Counted from the stretch's first letter, positions 35,449 to 47,458 are shown. The stretch: DNA of 64,000 bases from Branchiostoma floridae (GCF_000003815.2 NC_049991.1:8758998-8822997); one strand, 5' to 3'. Program-made: numbers and translations. The notes: generated from the sequence alone by a model not told the origin.

Positions 35449-35779
35449 CTGAGCGTTGTAAAAGCAAAAGTAAAAAATAAGGGCCACCTATCTGCTTGGA
35501 TGTACCAGAAGAAGACCACACCAACAAAAACACCATCCTATCCTATAGGGGAAACATTTATTGAAAGACGCTACCTAGGAGACCAGACACTGCACGCCTA
35601 ATTACATTACGTGTTGCACGAGCCTCCCCGCCTTACTCATTCGACTGGACCTTCTCCAAAACCAAACAATAAAATAACTCACTAATATATCGACTTAGAA
35701 ACTGTAGAACTGGTTGAAAGTACTACAATTTCGTTGTTGTGGTTACAGTATACTAGTAACAAACAGGTAGTTGAACTAT

Positions 35780-36275
35780 GATTGTCATTATGCATATTCA
35801 TGAGGTGTCCACACAAAGAAGTCATTAACATATTACTCGACAATCCTTGACAGGTGCAAACAGGTGAGAGAAAGATAATGATACAATTTCAAGTTCACAA
35901 ATAGCGCAATTTAAAACCAACTTGAACTGCAAGAAAGGTGCGAGGACGACAAAAATCGACCATGTCGTGTGTATATAACAGTAGTAAACAATTTGTCGAT
36001 CTTTCTGTTGGTGACGTCATGAGCGGAATTTCGGTCTTGTAATTTTGCCACGGCGAGAAATCGTTTTCTTTCAAAAGCGATGCAAGCGGTGACCAACTAT
36101 CGGTACTCTGGTTTCCCTTCAGTACCTACGTACAAATCTTTCGCCTTTTACTAAAGATTTCCGTGGAGGGGAACAATCAATGAGTCTATAACTCAATTTT
36201 TCCCTGCCCTGTCCCGACCAGGGCTCCTAATAAACCAAAGAAGTTTGCATACACTGATTGTCAGCACTGTGCATT
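35780..36275 (-). repeat. LRR upstream module with CRE, copy 3
   Basis: Same module as at 23150, with tgacgtca at 36012-36019 and the octamer-like tatgcatattcat word near 35790. Confidence 0.5.
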
Positions 36276-36496
36276 CTAGCGACGTCAGCATGGCCTATTT
36301 CATAATCCTACTTTGCACCGCTACAGTGTAAAGAAAGAGGTCCCAAGTGATTTATTGGCAAAATCGTTAGGGAATACCGTGAATATACTTAACTTTAACT
36401 ATTCAAAAGTATTGAAAAGCATTCTTGAAAACAAAAGTGCAAAAGTATTCTCGAAAACAAAACTGCAAAAGTATATTATTGTCAACAAAACTACAA

Positions 36497-36600
36497 AGGG
36501 GAAAAAAACCGCCAAACGGACAGAAAAACAAAATGTGTGCGGTCAAAACCCCAGAATATTCAAATAACAAGGGAAGAAGGTCCAGTTCTAGAAATGCGTA
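36497..36600 (+). pseudogene. Fragment of TBL3 last exon (second-round copy)
   Basis: Almost identical to the fragment at 23868. It matches the last codons of the TBL3 tail and then the 3' UTR, with the stop lost. It was carried by the 12.7-kb duplication. Confidence 0.75.
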
Positions 36601-36924
36601 AAAATATCTGTCTGGTGACTCATGATCAGGTCTGTTTGGTTTAAATTTTGTATACATTTACTATCTTTTTTTTCACTGATTTGTAGAGACCCTGTGTGGG
36701 ATAAGGACATTACTAATCCAATGTATAGGTCTATATCACAACAGTTATTAAAAACATTGTTAATATGCTGATCCATTGATAACTTTATTGTCTGAGAATG
36801 TCTTCTTAAGTTGGACATATACGGTAAGGAAATGACGAGAATTATGATACCCGGTAGATGCAGCATAATTTAATGTATAATGACTTTTGTTACAGTGCCA
36901 AATACGTTATAGCCCATGAAAACT

Positions 36925-37144
36925 AGCAGCATCTATTGTTATGATTAGTATTATTGTTTACATCAGTTTCATTACCATTGTTATTTAATCATTTCATTTA
37001 TTGCTGTCTATTTATGTTTGCCTATGTTTGTGATGAATATGTTTAATTTCTTTTTATGTAACACGCAGGGCTCCACTGAAAAGCAGTGCAAGAGCACTGA
37101 GCTTGGACCACCCTGGATAAAGATTACAGAAATAAAATAAAACT
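36925..37144 (+). mobile_element. LINE-like 3' end insertion, copy 2
   Basis: Same 220-bp insertion at the same site as 24290-24510, with the aaact duplication. It was inherited by duplication, not inserted independently. Confidence 0.7.
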
Positions 37145-37505
37145 ACATTTGATAAATGTAACATTTTTGTCACACTTTGGACTAGAATCTAAAATATGAT
37201 GCTGATACAAACTATTGCTATTATAGTACATATTGATATATACATGTGTTAGGTAATATCAAGACACAATAAAGCTAGACATTCTACGGTCCTTTTTACA
37301 CAGCTTTTTTATGTATTTTTGAAATATAGCTTTTATGTACAGGCTATGTAAGTCAACACCAAACCACATATGTAATATCAATCATTGCAATCCATCCAAA
37401 TATCATTAGCTCTGTGCTAATCAATCTAGTCACAAATACATAGCATCTACAATGTAAGCTTCAAACACATGCTACTAAATCATAACTTTCATATACATCT
37501 ATAGG

Positions 37506-38654
37506 TTACATCTGATGAAGACTAATGTCATCAGCACCAACTCTATCATCTCCTTCGTAAGGGCTGCCAGACCTGAACTTCCTGATTATCAATGATATCA
37601 AGACAACGATTGATACCGATATCATTACTGCAATGTGACGGACTCTGACCTGCGGTTCTTTGTTGTCTATTTGGTGGGTTGCAGTAGACCTTGTGGTGTT
37701 ACAATACCCTGTAAAAACTTTGGTTGCAGTAGATGAAGGGGATCGTTGGGGTTTACTTCGAGGCAAAGTCGTACTTCCATAGTACGCCACTTCGAGTTTC
37801 CCAAGAACTTTAGCAGTAGCTTCTTTCCTTTGAGTCTGTCTTGGCTGAAGCTCGGACATCTTAGAAGTTGTGGAGACCAGTTTCTCATCTCTGCAAGCTC
37901 TGAGATACTGCGAGACGTTCCACAAGGGTAGACCTTTCAGGTGATTTGGTCTGGCGCAAACCATGCCATCGGTTTCAACGGCACCGAATATACAGGTGTC
38001 ACACTGCACACAGGTTGTCAGAGGGCTCTTCTTTGTGTTCATGGTTTCATGCCAGCATTTGAGTCTGGTGATTAGCCACAACATTGCGCAGTCACAGCGA
38101 AACGGGTTGTTCGCAAACTTGGCAATACTCAACATGGGGAAACCGAGCTCTTTATAGGAGAAGGAGGGAAGTTTATTGTTTGCCACGCCCACAAACCTCA
38201 GATGTGGGAGGTCCTTGATGACCGCACCCACATTCACGTGCACAAGTCTGTTGTAATCCAACTTAAGGTACAGCAAAGCCGGCAAGTTTCGAAGTAAAAG
38301 CCACTCAACCGTTTCCATACGGTTCCATCGCACGTTCAGTGAAGTAAGGTTCTTTAGCACCGGGATTTCGCGAAGATTCTTGATGCAGTTGAAGGAAATG
38401 TCCAGCGTGATCGTATCTGACGGTAGCCCCTCAGGTATCGCAGTGTACCTGTTGTGAAGGTCCTTGTGGATACAAATGATGTATACCTGTGAGGTTGACG
38501 TGGTGGCCTCGTCTGGTATGTTTGAAACAAAACAGCCCAGTGGCAAGGCGCGGTCTTCCGTTGAAACAAGTCCCAAATATGAGACGATAGTAATAAGTGC
38601 GAAGTATTTCATTGTCAGGATTGTGGTACCGACACACTCCAAGTATGTTACCAC
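37506..38654 (-). CDS. Intronless LRR transmembrane receptor, copy 4
   Basis: An intact frame of up to 382 aa. The best start is the ATG at 38612, which opens the signal peptide MKYFALITIVSYLGLVSTE. Architecture is as in copy 1. The N-cap is the most divergent of the four (GCFVSNIPDEATTSTSQVY, with an insertion relative to GCVIPTTPDGTPTSQLN). The C-terminal half is close to copy 2 and the 5' coding part is closer to copy 1, so it looks recombinant. Probable cell-surface recognition protein; the ligand is unknown. Confidence 0.87.
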   Translation of the reverse strand: MVTYLECVGTTILTMKYFALITIVSYLGLVSTEDRALPLGCFVSNIPDEATTSTSQVYIICIHKDLHNRYTAIPEGLPSDTITLDISFNCIKNLREIPVLKNLTSLNVRWNRMETVEWLLLRNLPALLYLKLDYNRLVHVNVGAVIKDLPHLRFVGVANNKLPSFSYKELGFPMLSIAKFANNPFRCDCAMLWLITRLKCWHETMNTKKSPLTTCVQCDTCIFGAVETDGMVCARPNHLKGLPLWNVSQYLRACRDEKLVSTTSKMSELQPRQTQRKEATAKVLGKLEVAYYGSTTLPRSKPQRSPSSTATKVFTGYCNTTRSTATHQIDNKEPQVRVRHIAVMISVSIVVLISLIIRKFRSGSPYEGDDRVGADDISLHQM

Positions 38655-38990
38655 ACTAGTATTTCTGTATACGTAATAACAAGGAGGTTGGTAATAACTG
38701 ACCTGTTGGTTCTTTAGTCCTCGAAATAAGTTTACCTTTTACACAATGCTTGGCACGGACATATGGAGTACGCTGTAAGTGGATAGCAGTCTTGAATCTA
38801 ACATGTCTACCTGCTGCACAGAATGTGACAGACACTCAGCTCGGGGCAGGCAGACGTATGGGGTCATTAGCCTTGGAATATTCAACAATGTTTTTTTTAG
38901 TACTAGTATATTTCACCACATGGCGTGATTCTCCATTCATACATGTATCCAGAACACACATGCAATACCAATGACGTTGTATCAAGGAGG

Positions 38991-38997
38991 TTATATA
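38991..38997 (-). promoter_or_regulatory. TATA-like box upstream of LRR copy 4
   Basis: On the minus strand it reads TATATAA, about 380 bp before the preferred ATG at 38612. Confidence 0.35.
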
Positions 38998-39329
38998 CTG
39001 AGCGTTGTAAAAGCAAAAGTAAAAAATAAGGGCCACCTATCTGCTTGGATGTACCAGAAGAAGACCACACCAACAAAAACACCATCCTATCCTATAGGGG
39101 AAACATTTATTGAAAGACGCTACCTAGGAGACCAGACACTGCACGCCTAATTACATTACGTGTTGCACGAGCCTCCCCGCCTTACTCATTCGACTGGACC
39201 TTCTCCAAAACCAAACAATAAAATAACTCACTAATATATCGACTTAGAAACTGTAGAACTGGTTGAAAGTACTACAATTTCGTTGTTGTTGTTATAGTAT
39301 ACTAGTAACAAACAGGTAGTTGAACTATG

Positions 39330-39840
39330 ATTGTCATTATGCATATTCATGAGGTTTCCACACAATGAGGTCATTAACATATTACTCGACAATCGTTGAC
39401 AGGTGCAAACAGGTGAGAGAAAAATAATGATACAATTTCAAGTTCACAAATACCGCAATTTAAAACCAATTTGAACTACAAGAAAGGTGCGTGGACGACA
39501 AAAATCGACCATGTCGTGTGTCATACAACAGTAGTAAACAATTTGTCGATCCTTTTGTTGGTGACGTCATGAGCGGAATTTCGGTCTTGTTAAATTTTGC
39601 CACGGCGAGAAATCGTTTTCTTTCAAAAGCGGTGCAAGCGGTGACCAACTATTGGTACTCTGGTTTCCCTTCAGTACCCACGTACAAATCTTTCGCCTTT
39701 TACTAAAGATTTCCGTGGAGGGGAACAATCAATGAGTCTATAACTCAATTTTTCCCTGCCCTGTCCCGACCAGGGCTCCTAATAAACCAAAGAAGTTCGC
39801 ATACACTGATTCTCAGCACTGTGCATTCCAGCGATGTTAG
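39330..39840 (-). repeat. LRR upstream module with CRE, copy 4
   Basis: Same module, with tgacgtca at 39562-39569. A one-base insertion disrupts the small 61-aa minus-strand frame that stays open in three of the other copies, which argues against that frame being a gene. Confidence 0.5.
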
Positions 39841-39899
39841 TATTACGTATTTCTTACACACAGCAACAGTGCCGATATGTTACCTTCCTCATGACAGTT

Positions 39900-40305
39900 G
39901 CTAAGGGGTTGGTACCGGTACGGTGTACCAGTACAAAACCGTTTTTTTCTTATTGGACCGTTCCGGAAAAAACGGACCTGAAATGATTCGGTGGAACCGG
40001 ATGGTGGACCTATTGGAAAATGAACAAATTATTTGACCAGGCATTCGCATGTTTGGGGGCTTAGTTATTTTTACTAAGTTCTACAGTCAATTGTACAGAG
40101 CCAGTTTAGCCTTGTAGGATTTCAAAACGCCAGTGGGAGTTGAATACGCCACAAAACAGATTTCTTTGCAGCGAAATGTACCATTGTTTTTAGTATCGTC
40201 CATTCACAAGTTTTACACACTAAATCGGATGCATTTTCAGGTCCGGACCTGGACCTGATCCTCCGGACCTGGTGCTGCATTTTCTATATCGGTACCCTAC
40301 CCTAG
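39900..40305. mobile_element. ggtaccagta MITE, copy 4
   Basis: It corresponds to copy 2 (27236-27653), beginning gttgctaaggggttggtacc and ending ggtaccctaccctag. More diverged than the other copies. Confidence 0.7.
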
Positions 40306-40307
40306 TC

Positions 40308-40830
40308 ATTATGCATATTCATGAGGTGCCCATACAATGAAAAGGTCATTAACATATTTCCCGACAATCCCACACAGGTGCAAAATAGGTGAAAGAAAAA
40401 CAATGATACAATTTCAAGTTTACAAATACCGCAATGTAACGTTAAAACCAGATTGGAATGTAAGAAAGGTGTGTGGGCGAAAAAAAAATTGACCATGTCG
40501 TGTGTATACAACAGTAGTAAACAATTTGTCGATCCTTTTGGTGGTGACGTCATGAGCGGAATTTCGGTCTTGTAATTTTGCCACAGTGAGAAATCGTTTT
40601 CTTTCAAAAGCGATGCAAGCGGTGACCAACTATCGGTACTCTGGTTTCCCTTCAGTACCCACGTACAAATCTTTCGCCTTTTACTAAAGATTTCCGTGGA
40701 GGGGAACAGTCAATGAGTCTATAACTCAATTTTTCCCTGCCCTGTCCCGACCAGGGCTCCTAATAAACCAAAGAAGTTCGCGCATACACTGATTGTCAGC
40801 ACTGTGCATTCCTGACGTTAGCATTACATA
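40308..40830 (-). repeat. Fifth LRR upstream module without its own gene
   Basis: It repeats the upstream module, including the octamer-like word and tgacgtca (40545-40552), but is followed on its minus-strand downstream side by MITE copy 4 and then another complete module. Unit 1 has no equivalent, so this is an extra local copy or the remnant of a lost LRR unit. Confidence 0.55.
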
Positions 40831-41019
40831 ACGTTATACCTTACACATGGAGTCCTCGGCGGCGGGAATGTACTGACCAATCCTACTTTGCACCGCTACA
40901 GTGTAAAGAATGAGGTCCCAAGCGCTTTATCAGCAAAATCATACCGTGAATACCGTGAATACACTTACCTATTCAAAAGTATTGAAAAGTATCCTAGAAA
41001 AAGTTTATTTACAACTCGT

Positions 41020-41340
41020 GTGTTTTTCGCTCTTCGAAAGATGTCGCTTCAACGCAACATTCGATTCCGTTGAACGTGGCACTGTGGGAAAAACAGCCTA
41101 CATGAGCACGTCTGACTGGCATGAGGTCCATGACAATTTCCTTCAGTGTGGTGTATGTGTGACGTATGTGTGCGCATCTGGAAGAGAGATGTACTGGTGT
41201 AATACAGAAACTAGTGTAAAAGCTTGGCGTGGAACGATGCAACGTTTCATATCATGACCGGGTCGACGTCAATACGCGCGTTTTGGGAGTCAACTCAGTG
41301 GAGTCCATTCGGAACTGTAGGTAACTTCTAGGCACTCAAG
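41020..41340 (+). repeat. Short relative of segments A/B without the minisatellite
   Basis: Its start (gatgtcgcttcaacgcaaca and following) matches the left part of segment A near 27920. Its remainder (cagtgtggtgta ... cagaaactagtgtaa ... cgttttgggagtc) matches the right end near 32190-32310. The 4-kb middle, including the minisatellite and MITEs, is absent. It occupies the place in duplication unit 2 that segment A occupies in unit 1. Confidence 0.65.
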
Positions 41341-42669
41341 TGATCTTTTCCCGGGGCTGACTTAAGTAAGCTCGAGAGATGAATCTAGTCGCTCAGCGGG
41401 AAGTCCACATCACATTTTGTGTGTGTCAATCAACGGTCAACCCCCGGAGAGTTGTGCGCTTTTGGAAGACGACAAATTCAACAAGGAAGTCAAAATCGCA
41501 ACGGGCATTCCAATTTACTACAATATTCATTTATCTATTTATAACAAGATGTCTTGTTATGACACCATGCATAGACGTACATCACAGTTTTACCATTACC
41601 AACGTATGCATGGAGTTCCTCACAAGAACCACGTGACTACAAACGTAGACTACTGTCATCTGTGCCCGGTAATTAACACGTGGTGGCGATGTAAGCGTAC
41701 TAAACTAAATACTATGAAATGATAGTTTTTGTCAGTTAATGCTATCCAGTAGACGATAACAACATCAGAAGCAGATTAAGTACATCTGAATAGATACTCA
41801 AGTTATCAACAAGTGAACAAGATTTATTTGTAAACAGTCAAACAAACTAACAAAACTGCAGGCACAACATCGTCTTTCAAACAAACCGTTTTTGAACCCT
41901 CATTTAACTGTACATGTTGCAAAGGGGCTTGCACAGGAATGTTGTCATCTTTTCTTAGGTAATTAAGGAAACCCTTTGTCGAGAAAAATATCTCATATCA
42001 ATTCTAGATACATTTTCCTACAAAAAGCACTAAATAAGCACCAGCACATTGTCTAGAAATCTAGAAAGCGGGTCACTTCAACGAGTTTCCCACAAACGGC
42101 AATACTGTTAAAAATGAATGTAACTTCTTACCATAGTTATCGCGAAGAAAGTCAGTATTTATACAGTCAATCACAAGTAAGATCATTTTCAGATTTCCCT
42201 GTACACAGACCTATATTTTCCACATGCCATATGTCCAACTCCTATGAAGGTCATTTACACAATGCACCCCAAACGTTAGATCAAACCATTCATACTACAT
42301 GTAATATATGAGTCCATATAACTGAAGTCAAGGTCCTCATCGACTCCCGATGGACGAACATCATACCTTTATTAAAATGTTGGAAGTTGCTAGTCGATTA
42401 TGATTATTTGATAATGTAAAATTCTGGTATGTGGCAGAACTTGTTGATATGTGTAGACTGATGACATGTCTACTAGAACTGTTGCAAAATATTTCCCATG
42501 CATACTAGTACTATGTACTTTTTGCAACTGTTGCACAGAAAGTACAGTGGTACCATTGCCATGGAGAGCACTTTTAAAACAAACTCTAAGCTATACGAAC
42601 CCAGTTACCACTCAGTTTGCTGAGCAAACCCCGTGAAAAAAATAACGAAATGCCAGTAGACGTGTGGTT
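41341..42669. other. Gene-free spacer
   Basis: No supported gene. Short ORFs here have no recognisable domain. Confidence 0.4.
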
Positions 42670-45547
42670 TCAAGGTGCACATGCCACTAGGTCGGTATGG
42701 TAAGACCCACCAACTGTCGCATTATAGCTGACCAAAGCTCCCGATTCGATTGCGTAAAGTTTATTCTCGCGAGAATTGAACGAGAAGTAGCGTCGGCTTT
42801 TCACAGGCAAACAGTACCAAGCTTGTGTTGTGTCTTTCTGCTTAGTGGTTAGATCCAGAATAAGAGTCGCTCGCGCACCCATTATGGAAGTTCCATACAT
42901 TCGGCTGCCTGTGCTATCTGGGACAATACTATAAAATTTCCCACATGCAATGAACGGGGGAATGTTTGAACCCAGGTGTGAACCGGGAATTGTGTATTCT
43001 GTATCTATGATATCTTCTACCCCAAGATGGTTTGCGTTTAGCTTAGTAAGATGAATTAAACCGTTATTACTACCAATGGCCCACACACTACGGTCATCGA
43101 CAGCAAGGTAGACGTAAGTCGGGCCGTCGACCCAATGGGAGAGCTGAATAGTTGGGAGAGACTGGAGTGCAGTAAAAGCCCTGAGGCCCAAATCGTACCT
43201 GACTATCTGTGCTTTTTCATTGCTACAGTCATAACTATACGACATGCAATCAGGGAACCGCTGATAGTAAAGGCAGTTGTTGTAGATAACGTGACCGTGC
43301 CCCCACCACGCCATCCCACCGCTGCCTGCCGACCCAGGTAGGCGGTATGTGGTCACGACGTTTCCCACAGCGAAGTCGTCCATCGTCCGGTACTCCTCGA
43401 TCGTGTTGCCACTGTATTTCGGCAGGTACCAGGCTTTCTCGGTGTTGTCAGATGAGGAAGAATGGTCCCGCAGGAGAACTCCGTTGTCTCCGATGGCTCG
43501 GATCGTCTGTCTTCCTGAGAAAGATGTTACCGGCCCCTGACAGGCCAGGGCTGGGTCTACAAAAGATTGAACGTAGATTTATTATTTCTATGCACCAATC
43601 ATGTTGACATGTAAGTTAGTTTCCTTACAATATTTGGCATTGATTATTAAAGTCGCAATGCCACTTGGTTTAACAGGAAAAGGGCGTGCAATCAGACTAT
43701 GAACATTCTCTGTTGAGCTAAGACGGCCCAGGCACGCTCGATTTGTGTCCGAGTTCGGGCGCGTGTTCCCTTGTCCAGCCGAATTCGAACGCGTGTTCTA
43801 TGATGTTCCAATACGTAATTCGAACCGAACGCGCGTTCGAACCTGTAGTTATTTGCAACTTTTCAACGTAAACAGGCGCCGTAAGGACCCTTTATCCTTG
43901 GTCGGTGTCTGTGCGGTCAAGTTATGACATTTACGGCTTAAGTCCCAGCTCAAAATAAGAGCACTGATCTTTTTTGTACTCAAGATTTACCTATTATCCC
44001 TTTCTTATCAAAATTGTCCGCGGCTATTTTGTTTAATCATTTTATGTTTTTGACTATGGTGCATTTTCAACGAAAAATTGAAAAAAAAAAGGTCATTTCT
44101 GATGTTTTCGGCCCCAAAAAAACAATATAATCCTAATTTAAAACAAAATAGCCGCGGATAAAAATGATAAGTTTAAGGTTGGCTTTCATCCTTTAGAATA
44201 TCATAATTTAAAGTCTTGTTTCCAGCTGGGACTAGACTCATGAAATAAACAACACTTTTTTTAACCAAAATGTTTATTTCTAACCCAAAATCCGGCATGT
44301 ACAAAAAAAATCACAAGTATTCAATGTGTTTAAAGTAGTACTAAAACTGTGTGAAGTTTCATCGTAGTGCGACCGAGCAATCAAAAGTTACGATCGATGT
44401 ATAGAATACTACTTTATTCCAGGCCATGGGCCGTCTTAAGCCAACAGAGTTTGCCTATAATTGAACAAAAAATGGACTTTCCAGTAATTGTCAACTAGTT
44501 TTTTTGTAAGGTTATGTTTTGGTTTGTGGGTGGATTCTTTCATACGAAGGGTGAATAGATTTTTATACTCGTTGGTATATAAGGCATGATAACTAAGTAA
44601 CTCACGCCAAGATTCACATATGAAAATGCCTATATATGCTTCATTACAAAATTGTACCTTCTGTCGGCGTGGTTGTTGTCGTCATGCAAAGCGTAGTAGA
44701 CTGTTGAAGCCCAGTTGTAAAATTTTGGATACTCTGTTTTGTTTGATGCAGCAGCTCCTGTGTGGGTTCTGTCATAGAAATAACCGTGTAATTAAAACAA
44801 TTCACTGCCTGACATTACTTCATTAGCAGTTATTCTTACCTATAGCTAATGGAACATTAACATCAATAACCGCAATATACTGCATAGGACTCAAAACAAT
44901 ACATAAACCACCCTTCCACCCTGAGAGACAATTTCCCTAGTGTATCTCACGTCCAGCACGGGTACCACAAATAATGACAAATAATGATTTACTTGAAACT
45001 CTATAACATAAAGCCAGTGTTGTTCAAAGTCGAGAAGGTTTACAATTGACTTGAATTACATATACCACACCACAGAAGTTCTAGATAGATACTAGTGGAT
45101 ACCACTGTTTAAGACTACAGATATCAAATAACGTTTCAAAGACGACAATTTCGACAACCGTGTAGAAATTCAATTAAGAAAAGTTGTAGATAGATTTGTT
45201 TTGAGACTCAAAGACGTAAATCTTCATACAAAGATGACAATATTTCTCTAATAAAAGACAGTTTTCTACATATCTACGTTTTAAACATTACGGAAAACTG
45301 ACCAAATTTCTTAAGGTCCGGATCTACATTGCATGAGTTCACCCGTACCTATTTTCTCTGAAAGTTGGTTCACGGCAATTTTCAGCTGCTCCACCTCTGA
45401 TTGGAGAGCACTGTCGTCCTCACGGCTGACCTTACACACGCATTTGTCGTCTGGCGGTGGTTTAAAGATCGGCTGGGCAGAGGACAGGCACACTAACGTC
45501 ACAACCAACGTTAAGGCACAAGGAAAACGGTGCTGCGGGTGCGCCAT
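42670..45547 (-). CDS. Secreted olfactomedin-domain protein, three exons
   Basis: Minus-strand exons 45547-45349, 44768-44658 and 43556-42670 join in phase (1197 nt, 398 aa plus stop) with GT-AG introns. Residues 1-26 are a signal peptide (MAHPQHRFPCALTLVVTLVC start). A short heptad-like coiled coil follows (ALQSEVEQLKIAVNQLSEKI), then a Thr-rich linker and a full-length olfactomedin domain from about residue 105 (CQGPVTSFSGRQTIRAIGDN; WYLPKYSG; HGHVIYNNCLYYQR; AVDDRSVWAIGS). Such proteins are extracellular and often oligomerise through the coiled coil to act in adhesion or matrix. I cannot assign it to noelin, OLFML or gliomedin subfamilies. An upstream in-frame ATG (45616) would bury the signal peptide, so 45547 is preferred. 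Confidence 0.9.
43710..44452. mobile_element. MITE-like element in the olfactomedin gene's second intron
   Basis: The ends are inverted repeats of about 24 bp (ctctgttgagctaagacggc at 43708 and its diverged inverse at 44429-44452). Nested internal inverted pairs occur: agtcccagct with agctgggact, and aaaatagccgcgg with ccgcggctatttt. A ttcgaacgcg-rich stretch lies at 43770-43840. No coding capacity; no clear flanking duplication. Confidence 0.65.
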
Positions 45548-45778
45548 TGCGTCAATATGTTTTCTTGGCGATGAAGAAAATGCGGTGCAAGCTTTGCATA
45601 CAGTTAGTACGTCCACAAGGAAGTATTCCGCTCACAACTTGCAGCGTCATTCTTCCCTATTTATTTTAGGCTGTCTAGACGGGCTGAATTTCAGTGACTA
45701 TTGTGTCGCCCATATTGAACCCTTCACTATTGCTAGAGGTCATTGTCCTCCAGAGGAAATCTTATACTGCAGATTGTA

Positions 45779-45876
45779 CGACAGAGAGAGAGAGGGAGAG
45801 GGAGCGAGAGTGAGAGAGAGAGGGAGGGAGAAGGGAAGAGAGAGGGAGGGAGAGAGGAAGAGAGGGAGAGAGATTT
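45779..45876 (+). repeat. (GA)n-rich purine microsatellite
   Basis: About 95 bp of gagagaggga-type purine sequence, about 230 bp upstream of the olfactomedin start codon (on its coding strand a C/T tract). It explains the low-complexity ORFs on both strands. Confidence 0.9.
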
Positions 45877-47458
45877 AATGGGGGTTATATGGAGCAATAC
45901 CGGACCGACGCCGTTAACGTTGGGCACGTCTGCTTTCTCTCCTGAACAGACACCACGTGCGACAGCAGTCTGATTGCACCTGCATTGTCCCGGAGAACTC
46001 AGCCGAGGCAGCCGCGGGCGCGGACAAACAGCTCCGTTTGCCTCTCTGACAGCCCCTTGTGCTGTACACACATGGCTGCTGTCACCTGTCTTTGTATTTC
46101 CCGCGCTGTGATTGAACTGTGATGTTGACTTTATGTTTCGTCCTTTCGGTAAATATGACCAACAATGTCACTGCGAATTCAGAAAAAAAAAAAATACAAC
46201 ACCGTATGTGTACTAGGGGCTGAAAGTATGGATCATGATGCTCAGAGCTTAGCATGTATTTGTGATCAAGAGAAGTCATTTATCACTGCAGTGCCGCTGC
46301 GGGCACAGACTTTGAGGTTTAGGCTTCGAGCTTTAGGGATTCATTTCCGACAGATCTGTAGACGTCTTCAAACTTGTACACTGGCTTGTTTTTTTAATTT
46401 TTATTTACAGGCTGTTTGGTCCGTGACACTGTAGTGATTCAAGACCTGCAAACATTGTTGTTGAATACCGTGTTGGCGAGATTTGGTCCACCCACCTGTT
46501 GATTTGATGCAGTACCGATAGAATCCGCTAAGCACGCTGCTGCACCGCAGGTTATGGTTGGGATATGTTTGGGGTGAACCGTACCGCAGTACGGACAATT
46601 GGTTACTGTTCAAATGGAGTCTGATTTCCTTGAAGAGGACATGCACGTATAATGGATGTTAGACAGTGGCAAACACTTGCTGATTCCATAGGACTATTTC
46701 ATACCGTGACGGAAAGTTTAGGAAAGCACTTTTCGGTGTATCTCTCTTACCTTAAACAAAGTTGCCATACCCAAGCAGTAGTGTGTTCCCTAAATAAGCC
46801 ATTAATACATTAGAAGACACATAAAAATATGGATAATGAAATATCAATATAAAGAGGATGTCATAACAAATTTCCAATTAGGTTGAAAGAGAGATCAGAG
46901 AACAGTGATTAACGAGATAATTAAAATTTCATGCACGGACATACATCATGGAGGTAATTATCTTTATTTGTGCCATATTGTATACCTGGTCTAAATGCAA
47001 TAAGGTACAGTATACGTAAATGCAGTATACTGTTATATGCAAGACTACAGGTAAGATATACCAGCAGTTAGTATCATCATGATCCATTATCTTTCCAAAT
47101 ATTAAATATCGACAATTCGACATGCTTGAAAAACAGGAAAAGAAGGCGAGTTCTATACAGAGCAAATTATGTGTTATCTCCAACAGACAACCGTCTCTGA
47201 CACCATTGAAAATGTTAAATACGTAAAATACTTCGCTAAGGGCCATAAAAGGTAAGCAAAGTGAACGGATACTCACAAGCCCTTCTGGAGCCTAACCAAG
47301 CTGACCTACGTTTTGCTAACCTATTAACCTAATCCACATCCAGGCACAACTTCTGGCGTTATTCTGTCTAATCACAAGTACAAAAACAAACGGCATCGAA
47401 AACATAAACTCAATACATAATGACGGCGGTAAAGACCGTTCAGAAACGCTTTGGCCAT
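45877..47458. other. Gene-free spacer
   Basis: No supported gene, RNA or clear element. Small ORFs here show no domain. Confidence 0.4.

Noticed and set aside
45743-46071. Low-complexity ORFs over the GA tract
   Set aside because: They are translations of a (GA)n microsatellite.
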